Shown here: one piece after another, positions 11,641-21,402 of the stretch
How positions within the stretch are numbered: position 1 is the first letter of the stretch
How the letters are laid out: every line of letters starts with the position of its first letter
DNA from: Isoetes taiwanensis
Lineage: Eukaryota; Streptophyta; Lycopodiopsida; Isoetales; Isoetaceae
Assembly: GCA_021234155.1 (NCBI GenBank)
Contig: JAJEKV010000001.1
Location: forward strand, 248,001 to 312,000
Reading direction: 5' to 3'
Length of the DNA stretch: 64,000 nt
Notes under the pieces: model-generated
The model's database searches: none
The model's input: only the letters and a program-made list of their open reading frames with translations
Told to the model about the DNA's origin: nothing
Program-made: the position numbers and the translations under genes

Positions 11641-13205
11641 GCCAATGAGGGACAAAACACGAAAATTTGATATGGCCCAAATACTTGACACAATGCGGAG
11701 TAGTGTCATTGGCGCTTAGCATTGTCAAATGGCGATTGGGACCATCACGTTCTAGGAAGGATTGAATGGAGTGCCAACACCTCCGCACCTTTCCAAAGGT
11801 TTGCCTTCGAAGAATCAAGGGTTTTGATGGCATGACAAACAGGTTGCATGCACCTCACAACATTTTTTACACCTTTCCAAAATGTCTCCGCCCAAGCATT
11901 TCTCGGGGCAAAGCAGCTTGTCGTTTGTTTGGCGGCATTTTTCCCGCTTTCCTTCTTTCCCAATCAAAAACTCTGTATGATTAAAGGTTGAGATAATCCA
12001 ATCACGACACTTCAGCACTCTTTTCAAGACAGATATAATTGAACCAAACCGAAGTTTGCCCTGTGATTCATGAGTGCTAGGCTCTTCCGACGCAATGACT
12101 TGTAAATGGCATAAATTGCCTTCTTTGTGATGAATTTTACAAGCCGACGCTTCGAATGGGATCTTTGAACCACGTGTCTTGGAGAACCAGTCCTTCAAAG
12201 AATAGGTTCGTGGCAATGGCATTGGCAACTAGTAGCATGCAACCCTGGAAATTCGGCCTCCAGTAATTGACCCGCTAGCTTGCAATTAGACGCGTTATCC
12301 ATTACAACTTGAAATATTCTCTTCGGTCCAAAACTCTCTATCACGGCCTTTGTTTTCTAAAAATCAATCTCCGGTCACTTGGTCAGTTTTGGTTTCTACG
12401 GTTTTCAAAAATACTTCACCCCCTGGATACACGATCATGAAATTAATAAGATGGTCCTTGTTTACATTGCTCCAACCATCAGTCACTAATGAAGCTGGCC
12501 GCGCTTCAGTCACCACGACACAACTTCATCTCCACCCTCTCAACCATTTTTCCATGTATTTCATCAACCATCTTATTGTTGGCATGCTTGTATGAAGGCA
12601 GTCTAAAAGCCGGTCCTGCTTTGGCAACTTCTTGGAAGGCTTCTTTCATTGCTTTATGCTCCAGAATATGTGGAGACAGCCCAGCATATAAAAATGCCTC
12701 TACAACCTTCAGTTGTGTCTTCTTCAATTGCTCTGATGTTAAGCAATGATCAACCCTCTGTTGCTTCGTCTGTCTTTCCACTATTTCAATTGTCTCTATC
12801 ATTCTCTGTTCTCCCGTGCTTGTACCTATTGACCCTAGTCCGCCCCTCCTGGACGGTATCTTTCCCCAACAGGGGGTGGTATAGTTATCTTCGGCCCGCT
12901 CGCCTCTGCCCCCCTGCTCTTGAGTATTCAGAACTCGCCTTTTTTCATATTATTCTTCGCTTTTATGTGATCCCATCCAAATCGAGACAATCTCTCGATG
13001 GCATCCTTCATAAAGTCGGCAGATGCAAAGAGACAAGTTCGCGACACCCGACGCCCTTGCTCACGTAAGATGTGAGCTCAATTTTGTTGCAGAACCATTT
13101 ACCGATGTGTATCCACAAAATACACATTCCCACTCATTTGCGCCTAAACTCTTTCACAAACTCCCATTCCAGGCCTCTTTTTCGACCACTCCAAAGATCT
13201 GGCGA
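11600..13205 (-). pseudogene. hAT transposase with BED zinc finger and DUF659 (broken)
   Basis: Reading on the - strand, a BED-type zinc finger appears first: LEWEFVKEF then NEWECVFCGYTS and KLSSHLT (13205-13060). DUF659 follows: VVEAFLYAGLSPHILEHKAM and KAGPAFRLPSY (about 12720-12570), then SLVTDGWSN (12490-12465), PGGEVFLKTV and VVMDNASNCKLAG (about 12310-12270), and the catalytic-core/C-terminal part FWKGVKNVVRCMQPVCHAI (about 11905-11850). Intact relatives cut and paste hAT elements by recognising the terminal and subterminal repeats. The coding sequence is split over several frames with stops, so it is inactive. Domain order and length are normal for plant DUF659 hAT transposases, apart from a missing dimerisation tail, which I could not find. 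Confidence 0.85.
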
Positions 13206-13739
13206 CCATGTGCACGAGTTGCAGTCCCCGTGGCCCTGCCACGGGCACACGCAGTCCTCGCACCTCTAGAGGTAGATGCATGACCGCTGCCTGCACCTCC
13301 AGAGGTAGATGCATGACCAGTAGCCACCATTGCTCGGACCCGGGCCGACAATGTCTCTTAATCGACTCCTTGATTACACGAACTAAAGGAAGACGATATA
13401 TGCAAGGAGCAAGCTCACAATGCATATGTTACGTCGACGCTCCGCATGAATCAAGGGGGTTGGACGGGACCCTATAGGATATTCTATGGAAGCGGATGCC
13501 AACCTGTTGCGCGAAACCACTCGGACGCGGAGTAAACTCACGTTCCAAAGATCCAACGCCGCCGCGGACTCAAAAAACGACACCTCAAAAGGCAAACCGC
13601 TTCCCAAGGAGTATTTTGACTCAACCCGCGGTCAACGCTCGAGGTGAATTCTAGGGCTAATCACGCTTTTATATATACTATTAATTGCACAAAACAGGTC
13701 AAACAGTTGGCGCAAATATTTTTTGCTTAGTAAATCGGG

Positions 13740-14050
13740 CAAAACAGTTTAGAAAATTTTCGCGTCACGCCGAAAAGGAACAAAAATCCGCGACGCCTGG
13801 CGAAAATATTTTAAACGCCGAAGATTATGTTTCGCGTGACGCCGGTTCAAATTATTTCGCTGCGAAAAATTTTAACCGCTGCATCGCGAAAAAAATTAAC
13901 TGTGGTGGCTGGATTTTCGCCAAAAAAAAATTAGTTTCCAGACGCTGTGAATCTTCAGCGACGCGAAAATTTTTCAGCGTCTTTTTTGTTGCTTTCAGAC
14001 GTCTGTGAAAATTTTCCCCGACGCCGAATTGTTTTCTGCCGATTTTTTTG
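13740..14050 (+). repeat. Right subterminal motif array of the hAT element
   Basis: ACGCCGAA, AGACGCTGTGAA, CAGCGACGCGAAAA and CAGCGTCTTTT variants recur about eight to nine times. They are more diverged than the left array but share the core GACGCNGAA. They lie just inside the right terminus. Confidence 0.65.
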
Positions 14051-14135
14051 CTTTTATACGGCAAATTTGTGCGTATCATTCAATTCATCGTATTCCGTGA
14101 GATAAAAAATTACAAATAGTATTGAACCTATCCTC

Positions 14136-14143
14136 GACAAAGT
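14136..14143. repeat. Target-site duplication of hAT element (right)
   Basis: GACAAAGT matches 8680-8687 exactly. Confidence 0.9.
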
Positions 14144-14157
14144 GTGGTTAATTGCAG

Positions 14158-14283
14158 GCCGTGGACATTTCGCACCAGGATCTAGTTGATGTTAGAGTGT
14201 TCATGCTTGAAGTTTTAAGATTAGAAGCAACAAAAGCCGGAACCGAGAGGAACATATGTATTGGGAAGTATGTAGGTGCATGA
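14158..14283 (+). pseudogene. Likely last exon of the FCP1-like transposon gene
   Basis: After a TTGCAG acceptor, 41 sense codons run to a TGA: AVDISHQDLVDVRVFMLEVL, then RLEATKAGTERNICIGKYVGA. The frame is open and composed like coding DNA. It sits immediately right of the hAT insertion on the same strand as the FCP1-like segment. I infer that it is the 3' exon of that gene and that the hAT entered the preceding intron. No domain was recognised. The opposing transposase stop lies about 315 bp further on. Confidence 0.45.
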
Positions 14284-16527
14284 GTCGCCTCGTACTTAAA
14301 TCATCAGATATCTTTCTTATGTACATAATTGTTATTGTAACCTCGATTCATTTCAATGAAAATTCATATTCAATTCATCTCACAAACAAAGGAATCAAGT
14401 GTTTCAGAAGAATTCAAATCTTCAAAAGAAATCAAAACAAACTCATTTTCACAGCTGAAGCACAAAACTTCACATGAGTTCTGAAAACTACAGAATGGTT
14501 TTACATTTCATCATCATCGAAAAAGAACTTGGGTAAATTTTAAAATTTTCTCCTCATCTAAAGGATCCAAATATATACAAATCCTGTTTTTGACGCTTTA
14601 GTTGGTGGCATGTGAAGTCTGATTGCCGCGGATCCGTGTTGTGAATACTATGCCTAAGGCGTCTTTACTGCAAAGATCATAGCTGACGGTTGATCTTGCG
14701 CCCTTCTTGTAATACATACCTTCTATGACACTATCACCGGCGAGGTACCATGTTCCATTGAGTTGGAAGTCTTTCTCCACTATCCATTTTGGTTTTGTGC
14801 ACATGTAATCCAAAATTCAAACCTCATCATTCCTTTCTGAGCAACAAAAAGAAAATTATCACCAACTCTAAGTGCCTCTGCTAACATCGTGGGATTGGAG
14901 GAGAACAAGGACCATCTTGGATTTACGGTCCTCAATGTCGATACACATTGGAGGATGGTACAATAACTTGAAGTTTCCAATCATCAACGTAGTGCTTGTT
15001 CACACAATCGTCCCACATGCCATCCAAGCGAAGAGGCTGCAGAAGCATGAAAGTTCCTCGCAGTGCAACCAACAATGGAGATTCGTGGATTGAATGCATG
15101 TACACAATGGATCCGCCTAGTGTCCAAAATCCTTTCTCGCACCCCATGCTTTCTTTCTATCTATATCCTCCACCTTGACTTCCCAAAAGAACCTTTTTAT
15201 ATTCTTCCTCTTCTTCGGTTTCAGATGTGTTCATCCACTCTGGATGTTCCACAAGTAAACATCTCTTCTAAGAACTTCTACCACTTCATGAGCATTACCC
15301 AATTTTATGTCAGATTTTAATTGCAGCTTGTCTCAACCATCTCTTCAACTCAGCCAGCTTTGCCATCCGCTCACCTTTCCCGTGGTTAGAACCAAAAAAA
15401 TTCCACATCATATAGACATCGTCGCTTTGTGTACCTAGCCACAAAGTAAAATGGTCTAGAAGCCTTGAATTGAGATGCTGCACCATCTGAAAACACATAA
15501 TGTCTCTTTTGGAACCCTTCCTTTCTGCTCCAGATATTTGTGGTGCTTCATGAAGGCAGTGTTACACTAACAAAGTATCGTGTTCCATATCATCCGATAC
15601 ATAGTAATGTGTTTCCTTGATAATCTCATCTGCCACTGAGTCATACTGATATGTTATTTGAACCAAAATGGTAATCTGGTTATTGACCCAGCGCATCGAC
15701 TGCACCTCCTCTTGTTCCTTGAATGTATAGTTCTGCAAAATCCATTGCCGAGAGACATGCATATCTTTGGGAGATTCTCCGAGCTCCTTAAACTGCTTTT
15801 GCCTCGCCATTGGTACCTTAAATTATGCAAGGGAAAGATTTTTAAGCTCTTTCAGCTTTATCCAAGCTCCTTGGGTTCTGTCTCATTGTAATCGATGAGT
15901 CGGTCTCCTACTTTAACTTCGAGACGTTGTCTTTTTTCATAGTCAATGTACTCCCATTTCACTTTCCTACTGCCACTTCCTTCCATGGGACAGGTCTGAA
16001 ACTTCTTGATTCCACACAGCTCACAATTTCCAAGGATGCACGCCTTCTTGTGAAACTCATCTAATTCACTCTTTGGACACAATATAGATCTCCACAAGCT
16101 TCCCCAGACTTGCAATTTTATGCTGGTGTGCCCTGCATTGACCAAGTTCATGTGATCTACAAACATCGCAGGTGCAAGTGCAATTCTTCGGATGTTTGGT
16201 TCTCATCCCATTGAGTCCATCCACTAGCATTTGCATCCTCACGTGCTGAATGCAAATTGAAGTCCTTCAATTTCACAACAAACTGGGTTTTAGCTTCTCA
16301 AAAGCTCGAAGATCGAATCTTAATTTCTGGATGTTGGTCCGTAAACCTCTTGAACAATAGCATCCGCATGAAATGAACACTAAACCGTTAGATGTGTATA
16401 CCACACCAAACCATGCACTATACCATGCCCCACACTCATCATATTCACTTAACGAGCACCTTAATAGTGTTTGTGTACATTACACACACACCACACCCCA
16501 CCACACACCATACCATTCACCACACAC

Positions 16528-17125
16528 CATGTGGTGGTGGAGTGTGGTGGTGGGGAGTGGTGGTGGTGGATTGTGGTGGTGGGGGGTGGTGGAGTGGTGT
16601 GGTGGTGGTGGGGTGTGTGGTGGTGGAGGTGGTGGTGGTGGGGGGTGGTGGTGGTGGATTGTGGTGGTGGGGGGGTGGTGGAGTGGTGTGTGGTGGTGGT
16701 GGGGTGTGGTGGGGGGGTGGTGGTGGAGTGTGGTGGAGTGGTGTGTGTGTGGTGGTGGGGGGTGGTGGTGGTGGGAGTGGTGTGGTGTGGTGGTGGGGGT
16801 GGTGGTGGTGGTGTGTGTGTAGTGGTGTGTGGTGCTATGATGTGATGTGGTGGAGTGTGGTGGTGGGGGTGTGGTGGTCGGTGGTGGTGGTGTGTGGTGG
16901 AGTGGTGGTGGTGGTGGAGTGTGGTGGGGGGGTGTAGTGGTGGTGGTGTGGTGTGGTGTTGTGGATTGTGGTGTGATGTGGTGGTGGTGGAGTGTGGTGG
17001 TGGTGGTGGAGGGGTGTGGTGGGATGGTGGGGATGTGTGTGCATGTGGTGGTAATGTGGTGGTCAAGATGTGGTGGTAGTCTATGGTGGTGGGATAGATG
17101 GGGTGTGGTGGGGTGAGGGGGGAGA
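16528..17125. repeat. TGGTGG/GTGGAG array (right subterminal array, inverted relative to 4976-5525)
   Basis: About 0.6 kb of GTGGTGG, TGTGGTGGAGTG and GGGGTGTGGTG steps. It is preceded at 16480-16527 by CACACCACACC and followed at 17128-17270 by CACACCACACC again. The strand composition therefore flips sharply at both borders, mirroring the left array. Apparent Val/Gly/Trp or His/Pro/Thr frames are repeat artefacts. Confidence 0.9.
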
Positions 17126-17275
17126 TTCTCCAGATCATACATTAACATGCACACACCCACATGACACCATGGACATAACGCAACCCACACCACACCACAC
17201 CACAAACCACACCACACCACACCACACCACACCACACCACACCATCAATGACACCACACATCACATCACATCACT

Positions 17276-18236
17276 TTTATCCTATTTCGTCGACATAAAA
17301 ATCTGCCTAGCCTGCCTCATAAACACTTCAAAATTCAGACACCCCGATAATAATTACATTCCTCTTCTAATCATTAGAAAAGGATCTGGGTCCTAAATCC
17401 TGTTCCTACGTCTGATTTTTGGCGTTTCATTCCCAATTCGCGCCAAATCAAAGAAGTTCATTCCGGCAACATGGTAGGAGGGATGTTCAGAGATCACTAC
17501 GGCTATTGTAGGGTGAGCGAGGAGGGCATTCGCACATGTTAAACAGGCTCGTGGATAAATCTCACGAAGGTGGATATGCCTAAATCCACCTTCTTTGCCG
17601 ATTTCGAATCAAACCTAAAGGCATACAACAAAGCCGGATGCCGGGCCTTCAATGGCTATGCTTGGGGTCGATTGACAGAAGAGAGCTCTTAGACGTAGTT
17701 TCATGAGCTTATGTTACATGCCGCTGCAAGGGCAAACCGGTATATTTGTTCTCCGCCACTTGTCCGGCCTGACCTGCAACACAACGGATTTTACTCGGCA
17801 ATGCGTGACTTACCACCGTGGGATGCGTGAAGCACCGGCAAACCTCATCCCGTTAAATTGGGATGACTGCAGAAAGCTTAGATGCTTTAGTGCGTAAAAC
17901 AATAATTTTGATGCACCGGTTCGAGCTACCATACCAAAGATTTCCTTGTTTAGGAAATCATGCATGTAAATTTAGTTCTCTGCACGATCTTTCAATGGAA
18001 AGCCAAATTTTGTAAAGCCAAATTTTGTAAGATCCTTTTTTAATATATCATACTTTCCAACAGCTTGTCTTTATTCAACAAAAATTTGTATCTCAGATCG
18101 GGTTAGTTATAGCTACACACAATTCACATGTCGCATACAAGACACCACAATCACCAGATAAACACAATAACCACCACATGCACCACCATACTAAGCACCA
18201 TAACTAAGAAAACATAATTAATGTAAATAAACTAAC
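17276..18236. other. Probable transposase intron and unassigned sequence
   Basis: No recognisable domain was found. Partly open + strand stretches occur at 17460-17690 (for example KSTFFADFESNLKAYNKAGC) and 17703-17897, without a family match. The position between the N-terminal and middle exons of the - strand transposase suggests intron or further inserted sequence. Confidence 0.35.
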
Positions 18237-19168
18237 CTCAGATTCCTCCATAGTGGGCAAAGATGTTCTTCTCTTACATTTCTCTCCAATCTTCTAGTTC
18301 TAACATCCTTTTGTGTTAGAGACACTCGTGTTTTTTTCAATCCAAAATTTTTGAATCTTTTCTATATGTTCATCCGAAATTGCATCAATCTTTTAGCCCT
18401 CTTGTAAGAAACCCATTTCCCACCATTGTAATCGATCTCTTCCCTCTTTTTCTTTGCCTTTTGCAGGTTTCTTGGGTGAACACCTAATACCTTTCCAAGA
18501 TCTCACCGGCTGATTTTGTCACTTGTTTCAGAATCAAGACGGGCGTGGTACGTGCATTGCAAGGCAAATATTCTTGGTCGCTAGGCAGTCATTGCCGGTA
18601 GAGAGTTTGATACCGCATGGAGTCCCGTGAGGCTCCTTATAACGATGCTCTTGGCTTCCAAATCCTTTAATTCTTCACCTATGAATTTTTCCAATGTTTT
18701 ATCCCTCAAAAATCAAGTAAAATTTCTTTCTTCGTGCCATCCTCCATTCTTTTGGTCTCATTTTTATGGAAAGACGTTAGCAAACTAAGGACAATACGGC
18801 GTTCATCGCTTGCACTTCTTGATGAACCGGATCCTTCGCCAATCTCAAGCTCCAATTTTTCTTCTCTTCTTCTTCTTTTCCTCGCCTTTTTTCTTCAACA
18901 TTTCTTGTTCCTTGGTTCTTCTTCGCTTTCTCCCCATGCTCAAATGCCTGGTTTGTGTACGATTACCTCATTAACATCCATATCCACAATGGATTGAGGT
19001 CGCAGCAGGGAGGGAGCCAAAGAACAGGGACGCAGCAAAAGAACGTGAAGGGGCCAAAGAATAGGAATTTGAATTTGAATTTTAGTTTTTGAAATTAGAA
19101 TTTCCCCCAATTTGGCCGGGACTCTATTCTTAAATACCGGCAAAATGATTGCCATAATTATACTTTCA

Positions 19169-19190
19169 TACCACAAAAGTGGTGGATGCA
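19169..19190 (-). repeat. Right terminal inverted repeat of large transposon
   Basis: TACCACAAAAGTGGTG (19169-19184) is the inverted partner of 4054-4069. It is followed by GATGCA and then the 14-bp direct repeat. The extra six bases leave the exact end uncertain by a few positions. Confidence 0.5.
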
Positions 19191-19204
19191 ACGCCACATT
19201 TTGG
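19191..19204. repeat. 14-bp direct repeat, right flank of large transposon
   Basis: ACGCCACATTTTGG, identical to 4040-4053. Confidence 0.55.
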
Positions 19205-20260
19205 GGACAGGGGGGACAAAATTTAATTGGAACACCACAAATATGGCTTTTTACCCCTCAACTTGTTATTACGAGTATGTCTACCCACTTGCCCTTCTGT
19301 TTCTGTTGTATCAGCTCACATGTTTGCTTGGCTATGTCATGTCTGTCATGGCAGATTTGCAATGGTTTCCTGTGCACTTCCTTTGAGGCGTGGAAGCTAC
19401 TCACTTTATAGTTGTGAATGTCAAGTAATGTGTGGAGCTGTTGTGCAGCTGTCTTCATGCAGGAAGTTGTATGGGAATTCGTAATGTGGACTAGTGGTTG
19501 CTCTTCCTGTGCATTTCATGCATATCAGACTTCAATGTTCCTGTAATTGATTGAAACTGTTCTGTTTTGGGATTGTGATGTAATTTCCGTTTTTGTTTTC
19601 GTTGTAGTTGCATTCCACTGTGTGCCTGCAACATCCATTTTGCATTTTGAGAATTAAGCAACTTCACAGTAATGTGAAGTTGCATTTGCATTTGTGTGCT
19701 TGAGCATTTGCACGGGACTAGCCCCCTGCCATAATGGGGAGCCCTTTGGGGACCTCCATTATGGTAGGGCGAAGTTATCATCGTACCGGCTTTTGCCGGC
19801 GGGGTTCAACTCCCCACGCTTCGTTATTGCTTTTTGTTTGTCTGTTGCAAGGGAGGCCCGCTTATGGGTTGCAATGGAGTTGCACATTACTGTTGCATGC
19901 ATGTACCAGGTCAAGGTTATTTAGAAGTTGACCTGAACCTTTGGATGACGTGGAAATCCATGGGGATTTGACCCCATCTTAATTTCTGATGGACGGTTGT
20001 GGTTATTGGGTTTTGGATATGCTTGGGAATATGCCCTTTTTCAATGGCCAGGATTGAGCGATTACAGGATTGACTCTTTGTAGGAGAGGAAAATAGTGTG
20101 ATCTGCATTATATTGTCATGCTTAGACGGGTGGCCCTGCTCAGTTGGATCTGGTTGTCCGCTGGGTTTTTTATTCCTGTCTCTGCATTGTATTATGTATT
20201 ATGTTGGACTGTTATTAATAAAGTCTGGCGTCCTTCAAAAAAAAAAAAAAAAAAAAAAAA
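19205..20260 (+). mobile_element. Retroposon-like 3' part ending in poly-A
   Basis: About 1 kb of low-coding sequence ends in AATAAAGTCTGGCGTCCTTC and a run of 24 A (20237-20260), the mark of a reverse-transcribed insertion. The stretch near 19937-20000 resembles 2739-2800. It may be the downstream half of the retroposon into which the large transposon inserted; the upstream half would then be within 2434-4039. No ORF with a domain was seen. Confidence 0.5.
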
Positions 20261-20382
20261 GTAGAAAATAGGATGGAAATATTAGCCTCCTATTCATTAC
20301 ATTTGTTAATGCGCGGGGGTCAAAATTCCGCCCCCAGAAAATGCTCGCACTTCTCTGCCCAATTTGGGTTATTAAATAAATC

Positions 20383-20477
20383 AGTGGAAACCCTTCCGGG
20401 CTTCAATACAGAAACCCTTCCAAATTTTCGTGAAATACGAAAAGGTTTCCACATTGAAGCCTGGAAGGGTTTCCACT
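20383..20477. repeat. Imperfect inverted repeat (95-bp hairpin)
   Basis: The arms begin AGTGGAAACCCTTCC and end, in reverse complement, with the same 15 bases. They continue as GGCTTCAAT with a single mismatch and reach an inner TTTTCG/CGAAAA pair around a loop TGAAATA. The transcript would fold into a long stem. It could be a tiny MITE or a small-RNA precursor; neither can be decided from the sequence. Confidence 0.7.
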
Positions 20478-21402
20478 AAAAATAGAATTTTTTTTAGGTG
20501 AAGATATTCACTTATTAGAATTAAATTCCCACGGCTATTTACGAAGAGGCTTTTTAGGAAGGAAATTTTTTTCTTCTTACCTCTTCTCCGGCAATTTTTT
20601 TATTGGCAATTCAAGGAAGATTTTCGGTGGCGATTGAGGAAGTCCAAAAATTTAATAGCATCAATCAGAGTACGACATGGGGTTCTAGAGTTCGGCATCA
20701 ATCTTTTTTTCTGCTTTTTCCTTGATTCCATTCCGGCAGCGAGGATTCTGGATTTCTCATATGAAAGAGATTTCTTATGCATATCCGATGCTATTTCTAT
20801 GAATTTCAGCTGTGTAATTATATGATAGAAGTCAAGTAGGCTAATTAATTTGACCCCTTGGATTCGAGTCCATGAAGAGCATACATCAAAATCATAAAAC
20901 TGTGAGCTAACAATCCCTGTAATTACATCGTCTTTGTATCTTGCTAGATTATAAGCCAACTATATTTTTATCTTATTTGTCGTTTGATTGCTCGCAGATG
21001 GTGTGAATACTTCGTGATCTAGTAGCCTAAGATTGTGCAAAGAGAAGTGGATGTAGAAAGCCTGAAGCCGTCATTAATTCAAAAAGTAAGCTAGCTTCTA
21101 CTTCCTACTTCCGATTCAATCAGTGCCTTCCATCTAGCAGAAAAATACCTCTTTTTTTTGTCACGAATACATTTCTAAGATGTCGGATTGGTCTGAATCA
21201 GAGGAGAAAGGGGCTTTAAACATCCCCGTTATAAATTCAATGTGGGACAAAACACTGCTTTTTGATCCAAGCATAACTCTAAAAGCCAGAGGCAAATTTA
21301 CATTATGCCAATTGATGCCAGTTGTGAAGATACTGAGGTCAAATTGGATAGCTTGTTAAAATTGTTGTCATTATATTAGAGACGTTTCTCTCCATACCTG
21401 GT
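20478..21402. other. AT-rich region without recognised feature
   Basis: Short frames only (for example 20600-20959 on -), with no domain, no clear repeat and no terminal signals. The region runs up to the TA dinucleotide that flanks the pogo-like element. Confidence 0.4.

Larger units (their letters stand above)
8688..14135. mobile_element. hAT element, 5.45 kb, with transposase and protein-kinase-like gene
   Basis: The ends are inverted: CGGGATAGGTTC on the left and GAGGATAGGTTC on the right in reverse complement. They are flanked by a perfect 8-bp duplication (GACAAAGT). Inside are a broken BED/DUF659 transposase on the - strand (about 13205-11600) and a broken protein-kinase-like gene on the + strand (about 10418-11640), tail to tail. 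Both subterminal regions (8800-9060 and 13740-14050) carry many copies of AGACGCTGAA-like motifs, as expected for transposase binding sites. The element interrupts the FCP1-like gene of the surrounding transposon. The perfect target duplication points to a fairly recent insertion, yet both genes are already decayed, so the copy was probably mobilised in trans. Confidence 0.9.
14598..18937 (-). pseudogene. DDE-type transposase of the large transposon (broken, spliced)
   Basis: The likely start is at 18937 (MGRKRRRTKEQEMLKKK). An N-terminal exon reaches to about 18240 and contains a helical region ending KKREEIDYNGGKWVSYKRAK...KTRVSLTQKDVR. After an intron that contains the TGGTGG array, exons from about 16350 read CTCTCDVCRSHELG, LCPKSELDEFHKKACILGNC, ELCGIKKFQTCP, NQITILVQITYQYD, KETHYYVSDDMEHDTLLVQH and MWNFFGSNHGKGERM. 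The last two are conserved blocks of a transposase family seen in early-plant genomes. The C-terminal part (GSIVYMHSIHESPLLVALRG, DNFLFVAQKG) ends at a TAA at 14598. Several stops and frameshifts occur between blocks. The segment matching the usual SDGC(A)xQFK catalytic block is altered to LWLGTQSDD, so the enzyme would be dead. Confidence 0.65.
4054..19190. mobile_element. Large DNA transposon (~9.7 kb plus a nested 5.4-kb hAT), DDE-type transposase plus FCP1-like gene
   Basis: The element is bounded by inverted termini (CACCACCTTTGTGGTA on the left; CACCACTTTTGTGGTA on the right in reverse complement) inside a 14-bp direct repeat. It has two convergent genes. One is a + strand gene from 4228 to 14283 with an FCP1-like phosphatase domain. 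The other is a - strand transposase from about 18937 to 14598. Their 3' ends face each other at 14283/14598. Each gene has an inverted CCACCA/TGGTGG array in an apparent intron. Both genes are degenerate. A complete hAT copy interrupts the + strand gene, so the hAT is younger. The transposase resembles proteins annotated as hypothetical in early plants and some animals; I cannot name the superfamily with certainty. Confidence 0.65.

Noticed and set aside
16373-17396. Frames of up to 251 codons over the TGGTGG array
   Set aside because: Same artefact as on the left array.
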